A stretch of 64,000 bases of DNA from Candidatus Thiodiazotropha endolucinida (GCF_001715975.1 NZ_MARB01000015.1:62001-126000), one strand, 5' to 3'. Shown: positions 18,911 to 27,614, counted from the first letter of the stretch. Translations and numbers: made by a program. The notes: generated by a model from the letters alone, not told the origin.

Positions 18911-19522
18911 CTATTCAACGGCGAGGATTGCAGTGGCTATCCGCTCAGACAGCTGCCCCACGGCACGATTGGCAGCGGCCACTCCCGCTTCAACGCCACT
19001 GCCTTGCAAAGGTTCTTCGATTACAAGCCGTTGCATCTCCATAAGCCTGTTGTCACTACTTCGAATTAGGCTCCAACGAAGTTGCAACCAGATCCTGTCA
19101 CCTTCACGCTCGAAACGGTTGATGGTCAGCAACACCTCGTAATCGGGTTTAATAGTGCCATGCCATGGATAGGCAATGAGCTGCATATCAGCGAGCCTTT
19201 GCCGCATCAGGTCAGTAATAACCTGAACAATATTCTCCTGCAGGGAACCTGCCCAATGGTCGAACTCATGTAGTTGCAGACGATGAGGGGTCTGGCGCTC
19301 GACGATTTGCGGGCGATCGAGATAGGTGGTTAATGTTATCGGGCCTATGCCCACCAACAGTTGTCCAGGCCGGGGTTTCAGAGAGAGGGTCTCTGCTTTG
19401 CCCGGTTGGCCATCGAGGCGATAGAAACGGGTCGGTTGGGACGAGGTCCCGGCACAGCCTGAAAACAACAGCGCAAGAAAAAGCGCGATAATCGCAATTC
19501 GCGCACCAGGTGTAGATCGCAT
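18911..19522 (-). CDS. pqiC: PqiC-family lipoprotein of lipid transport system
   Basis: 203 residues with a lipoprotein signal: hydrophobic stretch followed by LLFSGC, lipid-modified cysteine C23. The body has FYRLDGQPGK, VGIGPITLTTYLDRPQIV and EFDHWAGSLQENI, the usual signature of the ABC-type transport auxiliary lipoprotein (PqiC/YmbA) family. It probably links the MCE protein to the outer membrane. Its start overlaps the stop of the MCE gene by one base, so it is the last gene of the operon mlaE-mlaF-mlaD-pqiC. Confidence 0.9.
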   Translation of the reverse strand: MRSTPGARIAIIALFLALLFSGCAGTSSQPTRFYRLDGQPGKAETLSLKPRPGQLLVGIGPITLTTYLDRPQIVERQTPHRLQLHEFDHWAGSLQENIVQVITDLMRQRLADMQLIAYPWHGTIKPDYEVLLTINRFEREGDRIWLQLRWSLIRSSDNRLMEMQRLVIEEPLQGSGVEAGVAAANRAVGQLSERIATAILAVE

Positions 19523-20532
19523 TACTGTTTCCCCCTCAATAAGGCTTCGGGATGGCGTTCCAGGTACTGCGACATATTCCGAATGGATCTTGCCGCCGCA
19601 CCCAGTTCACGCAGGGCGGTAGTCAGTTCGGTCATTACCGGCGAATCCTCACTGAGCACCTCATCCGTTGAGGAGGCCACCTGCCCCAGCTGCGAGAATG
19701 CCACCTCGCCCTTGGCCATGGTCTGCTCCCAACTGGTGAACGCCTTGGCCAGCCTGCCTTCTGTCTCCGATATCAACTGCTGAGATTTGGTAGCGGTTCT
19801 GGTTATCTCTGTCAGCATTACCTGTGCTTCAGCAAGGGTATTTGAACTATCGTCTATGAGTTGAGGTGTAACCCGATGCAACTGTTGGGTGATACTATCG
19901 AGACGTCGGGTTATCTGGAACAGAGACACTTTCAAACGCTCAAACTCACCGTCGGCGGCCATCTCATCAATACTGTCCAGAATCCCTGACAGGCGTGTCA
20001 TAATCCGTTCAATTGGCATGGCCTCCAATGCGGTAGCGATTCGCTCCATACTCGATTGAATGGTGGGGATCTCCCGGTATTCCGAGTTGGTGCTCACCAG
20101 CCGAATCGGTGTGCCGGGATGAAAATCGAGCTCTATCTCCAGTTTTCCGGTCACCAGGCTTTGCAGATTGAGTCTCGCCCGAAGCCCCTGCCTGATCAGT
20201 TCATCCAATCCGATCAATACACCGCTGCCTGTCTGTACACCATCGATCCCTACCCGCGTATCATCGATGCCGATGATGACGGGAATCCTGAATTCTCGAC
20301 TCTCCTTGAAATAGGTGATCGACATCGACTCGACCTTGCCAATCCTGACGCCCCGAAAATTCACCGGCGAGCCGACCTGAAGCCCCTTGACATCACTCTC
20401 GAAAAACAGAATAAAGCGTGTGGATTGATGAGACAGATTGCCGTCGGAGAGTAGAAATATTGCGCTCAATCCCAATACCAGCGATGCCAGAACGAAGAGA
20501 CCGATGAGGGTTGGACTGACCTTCGATTGCAT
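19522..20532 (-). CDS. mlaD: MCE-domain substrate-binding protein (MlaD/PqiB type)
   Basis: 336 residues: one N-terminal membrane helix (about 8-28), one MCE domain (about 38-125, with FFESDVKGLQVGSPVNFRG) and a long periplasmic helical part up to the C-terminus, which is predicted to be coiled. MCE proteins form hexameric rings or tubes that carry lipids between membranes. It is longer than Escherichia coli MlaD (183 residues) and closer to the family paired with PqiC lipoproteins. Five bases separate it from the ATPase gene. Confidence 0.9.
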   Translation of the reverse strand: MQSKVSPTLIGLFVLASLVLGLSAIFLLSDGNLSHQSTRFILFFESDVKGLQVGSPVNFRGVRIGKVESMSITYFKESREFRIPVIIGIDDTRVGIDGVQTGSGVLIGLDELIRQGLRARLNLQSLVTGKLEIELDFHPGTPIRLVSTNSEYREIPTIQSSMERIATALEAMPIERIMTRLSGILDSIDEMAADGEFERLKVSLFQITRRLDSITQQLHRVTPQLIDDSSNTLAEAQVMLTEITRTATKSQQLISETEGRLAKAFTSWEQTMAKGEVAFSQLGQVASSTDEVLSEDSPVMTELTTALRELGAAARSIRNMSQYLERHPEALLRGKQ

Positions 20533-20537
20533 ACTAT

Positions 20538-21338
20538 TCAGATTCCTGGGGTGGATGAGGCATCCGTGCCCCGGGTCAGAAATGCCTGTACTCTGGGATC
20601 ATTGCAGCTTTGCAGTAGATCACACGGATTGCCATGAGCAATCATGGTCTTGCTTTCGGAATCGAGAAACACCGAATTATTGCCAATAGCGAATATGCTC
20701 GCCAATTCATGGGTCACTACCACGATCGTGGTACCAAGACTCTCACTCAACTCGATAATCAAGTCGTCCAGCCGTTTCGCGCTGACAGGATCCAGCCCAG
20801 CGGACGGTTCATCGAAGAACAGCAATTCCGGGTCCAGCGCCATCGCTCGGGCGAGTCCTGCCCGCTTCTGCATACCACCACTGATCTCAGCGGGAAGGTA
20901 GCCCTCAAAACCCTTGAGACCGACCAGAGACAGCTTATAGGATGCCAATTCCCGCGCTTGCGCCGTGGACAGATCCGTATAGGTCTCGATCGGCAGTGAG
21001 ATATTTTCCACCAATGTCATGTTGCTCCAGAGGGCGCCGCTTTGATAGAGCACCCCCATTCTTCGCATCAGGTCATGTCGCCGTTCCTCATCCAACTGCC
21101 AGAATCCGTGGCCATGATAGTATATTTCGCCTTTTGCCGGCCTTATCAGTCCGATCAAATGACGCAACAGGGTACTCTTGCCACACCCACTGCCACCCAT
21201 GACGATAAAGATATCACCCTGCCGGATTGTAAAGTTGAGATTGCGCTGGATCACGAAATCACCATATGCCATGGTCAGGTCCCTGACCTCGATATGCGAT
21301 ATTGCCGGAGTTTCGACAGATGCAGTATTCATCGCCAT
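20538..21338 (-). CDS. mlaF: ABC transporter ATPase (MlaF type)
   Basis: 266 residues. Walker A GGSGCGKST at 48-56, signature ISGGMQKR near 155, Walker B ELLFFDEPSAGLDP and the switch histidine in VVVTHELASIF are all intact. The GGM form of the signature and the partner genes are those of the Mla/Ttg2 retrograde or anterograde lipid transporters. ATG 21338 and ATG 21332 are both possible starts. The gene starts 3 bases after mlaE ends. Confidence 0.93.
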   Translation of the reverse strand: MAMNTASVETPAISHIEVRDLTMAYGDFVIQRNLNFTIRQGDIFIVMGGSGCGKSTLLRHLIGLIRPAKGEIYYHGHGFWQLDEERRHDLMRRMGVLYQSGALWSNMTLVENISLPIETYTDLSTAQARELASYKLSLVGLKGFEGYLPAEISGGMQKRAGLARAMALDPELLFFDEPSAGLDPVSAKRLDDLIIELSESLGTTIVVVTHELASIFAIGNNSVFLDSESKTMIAHGNPCDLLQSCNDPRVQAFLTRGTDASSTPGI

Positions 21339-21341
21339 CGC

Positions 21342-22472
21342 TCATATCCCCAATTGATTGAAGATCAATGTTGATATGGCATCCCAAATAACAATCAGCA
21401 GTATCGCCGTCACCATTGCTGAAGTTGTTGCATGCCCAACCGCCGAAGAGTTCCTGCCGCTCTGCAGTCCCCGCAGGCACCCCGACATGGCGATTACTAT
21501 GGCAAACAGTACACTCTTCACCGTGCCGACCGCCAAATCGCCCCATCCCATGGATTCCCGGGTCTGAATCAGATATTCGATCAGCGAGATATCCAATACC
21601 CAGACACCGACCATCAAGCCCCCAAGAATTGCCAGCATGTCAGCCCAAAGGGTAAGGAATGGCAGCATAATCAACAGTGCTAAAAACCGCGGCAGCACGA
21701 GAAAATCCACTACAGAGATTCCGAATGTTTTCAATGCATCGATCTCATTGTTGACCTGCATGGTACCAAGTTGAGCCGCATAGGCAGAGCCGGTTCGACC
21801 GGCCATGATTATGGCGGTCATCATGGCCCCCATTTCTCTTACCGATCCCAAGCCTACCAGATTGGCGACATAGATCTCAGCGCCGAACATCTGCAGTTGT
21901 ATGGCGCCAACGAATGCAAGCACCGCCCCGACCAGCACACCGATCAGACTGACGATTGGGAGAGCCTCCGGACCGGCTGCTTGAAGAAAATGCAGAAAGT
22001 CGATAGCGCGAAAATTCGCCCTACCGGAGAACAGTCGCAACAGAGAGAGCGTCAGTTCACCGGCAAACCGCGTGAACAGCACTGACTCCCGCCATGCCTT
22101 CAGGGTCATTGCTCCGATACGATAGAGCCATGAATAGGACTGCGCCCGACGCCGTGCACCTTTGCGTTCAGGGACATCCTGAGCCAGTTTCAGCAACCTG
22201 CGGACCCCTTCCGGCAAACCCTCAGTATCAAGCTGCAGATCCCGCTGGTGGGCAAAATCATGCAGATGCAGCACGAGACTCAGAAATTGACTGTCCCAGC
22301 GAACAAGCCGGCCGGTATCGAGTGAAATCGCTTCAAGCCCTCTACGATCAGTCAGTTCCTGTATCACTCCCTGCCAGTCGAAACTTACATCACGCAGTGT
22401 CCAGGAACCCTTAAAAGAGAGCACCGCCCGGCTCTCGGATGGGTATGATATTGTCAGCGAATCATCGGACAC
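21342..22472 (-). CDS. mlaE: STAS-MlaE lipid transport permease
   Basis: 376 residues. The first 110 or so form a STAS-like domain (alternating strands and helices, no membrane segment), followed by a MlaE/YrbE permease with five to six helices. The permease has the typical VGAVLAFVGAIQLQMFGAEIYVANLVG and MGAMMTAIIMAGRTGSAYAAQLGTM regions. In E. coli the STAS protein MlaB is a separate subunit; here it appears fused at the N-terminus. First gene of the operon; start ATG 22472. Confidence 0.93.
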   Translation of the reverse strand: MSDDSLTISYPSESRAVLSFKGSWTLRDVSFDWQGVIQELTDRRGLEAISLDTGRLVRWDSQFLSLVLHLHDFAHQRDLQLDTEGLPEGVRRLLKLAQDVPERKGARRRAQSYSWLYRIGAMTLKAWRESVLFTRFAGELTLSLLRLFSGRANFRAIDFLHFLQAAGPEALPIVSLIGVLVGAVLAFVGAIQLQMFGAEIYVANLVGLGSVREMGAMMTAIIMAGRTGSAYAAQLGTMQVNNEIDALKTFGISVVDFLVLPRFLALLIMLPFLTLWADMLAILGGLMVGVWVLDISLIEYLIQTRESMGWGDLAVGTVKSVLFAIVIAMSGCLRGLQSGRNSSAVGHATTSAMVTAILLIVIWDAISTLIFNQLGI

Positions 22473-22547
22473 GTATAGGTTTCCAGGTAGATTTGGCGTA
22501 TCTTCATATCACAATATGGTACTGCAGCCTAACGTCCACGGCTTCAG

Positions 22548-22582
22548 CTAGGGCCTGTTATCACTAATCCAATTGGCCCTAG
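22548..22582. repeat. Tips-only copy of the CTAGGGCC repeat
   Basis: 35 bases: CTAGGGCCTGTTATCACTAA, then TCCAATTGGCCCTAG. This is the left tip of the large repeat joined directly to a shortened right tip, with the whole interior gone. Both ends read CTAG. It lies between mlaE and the divergent regulator gene. Confidence 0.85.
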
Positions 22583-22674
22583 TGTACATCAGGAGTAAAA
22601 CCGGGCACATTTGAGTTTGTTACATTTAATAAAACCTGACTTTCTGTACATCAATAATAATTTCGGTAAGCACA

Positions 22675-24411
22675 ATGCCAAAAATCTCAATTCAACCTCA
22701 GCACAACGGAATCGCACTCATTGTCGAGGACGAAGTGACAAACCGTATGATTCTCAAGGCGTTGTTAAAAAAACACGGTTACAACGTGATTGAGGCCGAG
22801 AACGGGGCTGAGGCCATACAGCATTTCAAAAAACAGAGTCCGGATATTATTTTCATGGATGTCATGATGCCGGTCATGGATGGCTATGAAGCTGCTTCCG
22901 AAATCAAACGCCTGGCAGGTGACCAATTCGTCCCCATTATTTTCCTCACAGCCATGTCCGATGAAAAGGCCCTTGCCCGTTGTGTCGAGGTTGGCGGTGA
23001 TGACTTTCTCTCCAAACCGTACAGTTTCACAGTGTTATCAGCCAAGGTTAAGGCCATGGAGCGCATCCGCACCCTACATCGGGACACCCGTATGCTCTAC
23101 AGTCGCATGCAGCGTGACGAAGAGATTGCCGAACAGGTGTTCAGCGGAGCGGTCATCGCCGGCAATGTGGCCCTCGAGCATATCCGCAGCCTGTTGAAAC
23201 CTGCCAGCGTATTCAGTGGCGATCTGATGCTGACCGCGTTCGCCCCATCACACGACCTGCATGTCCTGTTGGGTGACTTCACCGGCCATGGATTGGCCGC
23301 AGCACTGGGTGCATTGCCAACCTCTGAAGCATTTCGCTCCATGACAGCCAAGGGGTTTGCTCCCCAACAGATACTATTCGCCATCAACAACAAGCTGCAC
23401 GATCTATTGCCAACCGGGATGTTCTTGGCTGCCCAATTCGTTAAGATCGACCACCAATTGGATCATATCTCAATTATCAATTGCGGTATGCCGGACTGCT
23501 ACTTAATCGAGAATGAGAGTATGCGTCTTAAGTATGAAATTGCATCAAAATCCCTCCCCTTGGGTATCGCTCCGGATATCGATTTCAGGGATGACTTTCA
23601 TCACCTGCGGGTCGATGAGGGTGACAGGGTTATTCTCGCAACTGACGGCGTTACCGAAGCGCGTGATTTGAACGGTGAATTGTTCGGCCAAAAGCGGTTC
23701 ATCGAGGCCATCAGGAAGAGCGACAGCAGTTCTTACATAATGGATAAACTCGCCAAGGATCTTGAAGCATTTTGCCAGGACGCCCCCCAAGATGATGACA
23801 TCAGTGTTGTCGAAGTGCCGCTGATCCGCGAGCTGTTACCTGGCTGGGAATCGGGGTCGCACCATTTTGTAACTGACGGGGATATGCCGCAAAACCTGTT
23901 TTCCCATGAGCAACCTGACTGCATCGAGTTTCAGCTCATTCTTTACGGCAGTCAACTGCGTCAGGCCGATCCTGTACCCATACTTATCAACTACATTCAG
24001 GAGACAGCCGGACTGCATGAGCATCGGCGCCCGTTATTCACCATCCTCACCGAGCTCTATATCAATGCCCTGGATCACGGTGTACTGCAATTGGATTCCA
24101 TGCTTAAACAGGGGGAAGATGGATTCACCAACTATTTCCAACAACGGGAGCAACGCCTGGAGGCATTGACAAAAGGACAGATACGCATCGGATTGAGAAT
24201 CCATCAAAACAACAATAGTGGATATATTGTGATAACGGTGGAAGACAGTGGGCATGGGTTCGAATTCAAGACATTGTCACAACATGTGACAAATGAGACC
24301 CTTTACAGCGGACGCGGAATAATGTTGGTAAAATCACTGGTCAAGCAGCTTCAATTCTTTGAACCAGGTAACAAAGCAGAAGCTATTTACGTATGGGAGG
24401 ATAAACTCTAA
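22675..24411 (+). CDS. Response regulator / PP2C phosphatase / HATPase fusion
   Basis: 578 residues. The receiver domain (about 12-130) has the phosphorylation site D62 in IIFMDVMMP and the KP pair. A SpoIIE/RsbU-type PP2C phosphatase follows (about 175-385), with GDLMLTAF, LGDFTGHGLAAAL, DGVTEAR and DDISVVEV metal-site motifs. The C-terminal third (about 430-575) is a HATPase of the RsbW type with ELYINALDHG, EDSGHGF and GRGIML. In a partner-switching pathway such a protein would act on an STAS anti-anti-sigma factor; none is adjacent. Start ATG 22675. Confidence 0.93.
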   Translation: MPKISIQPQHNGIALIVEDEVTNRMILKALLKKHGYNVIEAENGAEAIQHFKKQSPDIIFMDVMMPVMDGYEAASEIKRLAGDQFVPIIFLTAMSDEKALARCVEVGGDDFLSKPYSFTVLSAKVKAMERIRTLHRDTRMLYSRMQRDEEIAEQVFSGAVIAGNVALEHIRSLLKPASVFSGDLMLTAFAPSHDLHVLLGDFTGHGLAAALGALPTSEAFRSMTAKGFAPQQILFAINNKLHDLLPTGMFLAAQFVKIDHQLDHISIINCGMPDCYLIENESMRLKYEIASKSLPLGIAPDIDFRDDFHHLRVDEGDRVILATDGVTEARDLNGELFGQKRFIEAIRKSDSSSYIMDKLAKDLEAFCQDAPQDDDISVVEVPLIRELLPGWESGSHHFVTDGDMPQNLFSHEQPDCIEFQLILYGSQLRQADPVPILINYIQETAGLHEHRRPLFTILTELYINALDHGVLQLDSMLKQGEDGFTNYFQQREQRLEALTKGQIRIGLRIHQNNNSGYIVITVEDSGHGFEFKTLSQHVTNETLYSGRGIMLVKSLVKQLQFFEPGNKAEAIYVWEDKL

Positions 24412-24491
24412 GCCCTTGCAAATATCAAAACCAACCCAAGGAGTGCTACAGTAGCAGCTTGAAGCCCCTGACTGGTATATCTTCAGAAAGA

Positions 24492-24501
24492 CAGGCCCTA
24501 G
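24492..24501. repeat. Fragment of the CTAGGGCC repeat tip
   Basis: CAGGCCCTAG, the last ten bases of the right tip, lies 19 bases upstream of the next gene. Confidence 0.45.
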
Positions 24502-24520
24502 TTGCCTGGTTAACAGCAAT

Positions 24521-25714
24521 ATGGCAAAAACACTCGTATTCGATAGATCGGATGATATAAGAACACCGTTTCTCAGAGGTATCCTGACTCGCTCTCTGAC
24601 CGATGCCGGGCTTGCTTTTGAAACAGCATACCAGCTCTCATCCGATATTCGGCAGCAGATCAACAACGTTGATGAGATCACCACCGAAGAGCTGCGCAAA
24701 ATAGTTTTGTCTGAACTGCAGAAGATGGATGAGAAAGAGGTTATGGAGAACTACGAGACCATCTATCCTGCCACCACGAAGATCTTCGTACGTGACCACA
24801 AAGACAACCTCATGCCCTTCTCTATGATTGAGCATCGGCGCACACTTGAGTCCAGCGGTCTCGGCTCTGACAAGGCAGCCTACATTACACAGAACGTCTA
24901 CAAAGAATTAGCTGAATCCTATCAAGATGCCATTGATAGCAGCACTGTTGGAAAACTGACTTACGATAAACTGAAACAACACTACGGCAAAGAGGCTGCA
25001 AAGCGCTATCTGGTATGGGTTGATTACAAACATACACAACGTCCCCTGATACTCCTGATAGGCGGCACGACCGGTTGCGGCAAGAGCACCGTCGCAACCG
25101 AGGTGGCACACCGGTTGAATATCATTCGGACTCAATCCACCGATATGCTCAGGGAGGTCATGCGTATGATGGTGCCGATAAAGCTTCTCCCTGAACTGCA
25201 TACCTCCTCATTTAATGCCTGGCGTAAAATCCCCGGCTCTGATGAATCCAAGGAATCACCTGAAGAGAGAATGATCCATGGCTTTATACACCAGGCTGAG
25301 CTGGTATCCGTCCCTTGCGAAGCAGTGATACAGCGTGCCTTGAATGAGCAGGTCTCCCTGATACTTGAAGGCGTTCATGTCTCCCCCGCCCTGGTAAAGC
25401 GGTTCAAGGATGAAAAGAGTGCGGTTATCGTCCCGATCATGCTGGCGGTACTGAAGCAGGACAGACTGAAACACCAATTGAAAGACCGGGGCGTCAGTGC
25501 CCCTGCGAGAAATGCTCAGAGTGATTATCTTTCAAATTTTGAATCGATATGGATGCTCCAGTCACACCTGCTTTCCGAAGCTGACAACAACGCCATCCCG
25601 ATCATAATGAATGATGATAGAGATAAAACCACGGATCGCGTAATGCGCTCCATTATCGAGGTGTTACAGAAGGATTTTCATGCTAAGGTTGAGGACGTTT
25701 TCGGCACAGAATAA
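24521..25714 (+). CDS. 2-phosphoglycerate-kinase-like protein with ATP-cone domains
   Basis: 397 residues. Two ATP-cone-like domains seem to lie at about 3-85 and 88-168; the second has VRDHKDNLMPFS, then SSGLGSDKAAYI. A P-loop kinase domain follows with Walker A GGTTGCGKST at 181-190, STDMLREVMR and LILEGVHVSP. This layout matches the archaeal-type 2-phosphoglycerate kinase that makes 2,3-bisphosphoglycerate on the way to the cyclic compound, but it has not been shown that bacterial copies do this; another small-molecule kinase is possible. The next gene on the strand is a phosphoglycerate mutase homologue. Start ATG 24521. Confidence 0.75.
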   Translation: MAKTLVFDRSDDIRTPFLRGILTRSLTDAGLAFETAYQLSSDIRQQINNVDEITTEELRKIVLSELQKMDEKEVMENYETIYPATTKIFVRDHKDNLMPFSMIEHRRTLESSGLGSDKAAYITQNVYKELAESYQDAIDSSTVGKLTYDKLKQHYGKEAAKRYLVWVDYKHTQRPLILLIGGTTGCGKSTVATEVAHRLNIIRTQSTDMLREVMRMMVPIKLLPELHTSSFNAWRKIPGSDESKESPEERMIHGFIHQAELVSVPCEAVIQRALNEQVSLILEGVHVSPALVKRFKDEKSAVIVPIMLAVLKQDRLKHQLKDRGVSAPARNAQSDYLSNFESIWMLQSHLLSEADNNAIPIIMNDDRDKTTDRVMRSIIEVLQKDFHAKVEDVFGTE

Positions 25715-25780
25715 ATAACCCGTATTTCTCATCAGGCGGACCATACTAAATTGGAATAATCATAGACATTAAGTATGTTA

Positions 25781-26078
25781 CTAGGGCCTGTTAACACTAA
25801 TCCAATACACCCTGCTGGGGCTGTTTTCGTGCCCAGCAAGGCAGAATGAGCGAGGTGTAGTTATGCTACATGAGCGAATGATAACGCCGCTGGGCGCAAA
25901 AACAGCCCCAGCCCTTCGGGTTGCGCCTGAAAAAGCGCCACTCGGCGTTGCTCGTCGCTCATTTGGAATAACCAAACCTCTCTCCTCGCGCCCCGAAGGA
26001 AGTGCCCTTGGGGTGCGCCTTGATTGGCGCTTTTTCAGGCACAACAGGGTGTATTGGATTAGTGTTAACAGGCCCTAG
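25781..26078. repeat. Palindromic repeat, full copy B (MITE-like)
   Basis: 298 bases, in the opposite orientation to copy A at 17691. Tips and both internal hairpins are conserved. B carries about 28 extra bases near 25991-26018 with the partial palindrome CCCCGAAGGAAGTG...CTTGGGG. Short open frames inside it on both strands end in the same WISVNRP and are a by-product of the matching tips, not genes. It fills most of the 461-base gap between the kinase-like gene and the mutase-like gene. Confidence 0.9.
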
Positions 26079-26164
26079 CTTTCAGGGAATGGCGACCATA
26101 CGATAGTCTGTCCTATTTAGTATTGAAACTATCAGGCCGAAACACCGGTAAAATGCAGACTAGT

Positions 26165-26168
26165 GGAG
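26165..26168 (+). promoter_or_regulatory. Ribosome binding site deciding a TTG start
   Basis: GGAG stands 7 bases before TTG 26176. The first in-frame ATG (26200) has an AAGGAG only 3 bases ahead of it, too close to work well, so the TTG is the better start. Confidence 0.5.
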
Positions 26169-26175
26169 CAAACCC

Positions 26176-27450
26176 TTGTTGACAACCCAAAAAGGAGTGA
26201 TGATCATCCTTGACGGTCTTGGCGATCGAGGAATACCTGCATTCGGGGGCAAAACACCGCTTGAAGCGGCCGACACGCCGAATATGGATGGGTTGGCGAG
26301 TGCGGGGCAGTGCGGTCTTGTCGATCCGCTCTTCCCCGGCATGCCCGTGGGTACACATACCGGCATCTGTCTCTTATTCGGACTATCCAAACAGCATACA
26401 ATGAAATTGGCGCGGGGTCCTATCGAGGCATCCGGAGTCGGTCTGAACGATAATGATCAGGCGCTCTATTTCCGCTGCAATTTCGCCACCTTGAAAAAGC
26501 ATAAGGATCGCTACGATATTCTTGACCGCAGAGCGGGCAGGATCAACACGGGCACTGAATCACTGACTGCGGCGATAGGCCAGGTTGATTTGGGTGATGG
26601 CATAATTGCCAGCCTGCACCCGGCAACCCAACACCGTGTCGTATTGCAAATGGAGGGCTGCGGCCTCTCCCATGACATATCCAACACCGATCCAGGCAAC
26701 CAATTCAAGGCCAAGGGGCTGCTCACCTGCCTTCCCAACGACCCATCAGACAGCGCAGCAGTGAAGACCGCCAGTGCGGTGAACCGGTTGATGGAGATCA
26801 TTTATGAGAAGCTCTCTGAACACCCGGTTAATCGCCAAAGAATTGATAATAACCTACCACCCGCCAATGGCATTATCTGTAGAGGACCCGGTACGCTACC
26901 GAAAGTCAAACCCTTGCTTAATCAGCTAAAGCTCACAACCGCAGTAATATCCGGCGAGCGTACGGTACTCGGGCTTGGCAGGTTGTTGGGTTATGACCTT
27001 TTTACGCATGACCGTTTTACCGCCGACCACAACACGGATTTGCATGCCAAGGTAAAAACCACGATAAGTGCACTTGATGATCACGACATGGTCTATCTGC
27101 ATATCAAAGCCACCGACATCTACTCACATGATCTCAATCCCACCGGTAAACGGGAGATGTTGTTGAAAATCGATGACGCCATAGCCCCGCTGATCAATGA
27201 TTCACTGGTGATTGCCATAACTGCCGATCACTGCACCGATACCAACACCGGCCGTCATACCGGAGACCCCATACCCAGTCTGATCTATAATCCTCGCGGC
27301 AGAGTGGATGGTTGCCTGGAATTTTCCGAACTCGCCTGCAATACCGGCGGTCTGGGACGCATCAATAGCAGCGGCTTTCTGCTATCCATGCTTGACCAGA
27401 TGAATCAATTGGAGAATTTCAGACCAAAAGACAGTGTTTTTATTCTCTGA
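26176..27450 (+). CDS. apgM: Archaeal-type phosphoglycerate mutase homologue with altered nucleophile
   Basis: 424 residues from TTG 26176. The alkaline-phosphatase fold of the ApgM family is clear: MIILDGLGDRG, ADTPNMDGLA, RGPIEASGVGL, FRCNFATL, DRRAGRI, YLHIKATDIYSHDLNP, ITADHCTD and HTGDPIPSLIY. The nucleophile position, GSD in typical members followed by AHLALLG, here reads GTHTGICLLFG, so Ser is replaced by Thr and the following Asp by His. Thr nucleophiles are known in phosphopentomutase, so the enzyme may still work but its substrate could differ. Typical ApgM interconverts 3- and 2-phosphoglycerate without cofactor. Confidence 0.8.
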   Translation: MLTTQKGVMIILDGLGDRGIPAFGGKTPLEAADTPNMDGLASAGQCGLVDPLFPGMPVGTHTGICLLFGLSKQHTMKLARGPIEASGVGLNDNDQALYFRCNFATLKKHKDRYDILDRRAGRINTGTESLTAAIGQVDLGDGIIASLHPATQHRVVLQMEGCGLSHDISNTDPGNQFKAKGLLTCLPNDPSDSAAVKTASAVNRLMEIIYEKLSEHPVNRQRIDNNLPPANGIICRGPGTLPKVKPLLNQLKLTTAVISGERTVLGLGRLLGYDLFTHDRFTADHNTDLHAKVKTTISALDDHDMVYLHIKATDIYSHDLNPTGKREMLLKIDDAIAPLINDSLVIAITADHCTDTNTGRHTGDPIPSLIYNPRGRVDGCLEFSELACNTGGLGRINSSGFLLSMLDQMNQLENFRPKDSVFIL

Positions 27451-27557
27451 AGCGCGCCATGCTACCGTGCAATAGCCGTATGCTATAGCTGAGTCCGGCA
27501 AAGGTATTTGCAGAATATTTAATGGTAATCTGCCTGGCAAGGTTGGTCGGGATGCCT

Positions 27558-27575
27558 ATACTTTATAAAAAGTAT
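27558..27575. promoter_or_regulatory. Palindrome and promoter-like sequence upstream of ppk
   Basis: ATACTTT and AAAGTAT flank ATAA, a perfect 7-base palindrome 39 bases before the ppk start. A TATACT at 27557 overlaps it and could be a -10 element. Either an operator or a chance hairpin. Confidence 0.3.
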
Positions 27576-27614
27576 GGAATGTGATATCCACCCAACCTGA
27601 CTATATCTATTGCC

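Noticed and set aside
25781-26078. Short open frames on both strands of repeat copy B, both ending WISVNRP
   Set aside because: The identical endings on opposite strands come from the inverted tips, not from a protein; such frames recur with the repeat.
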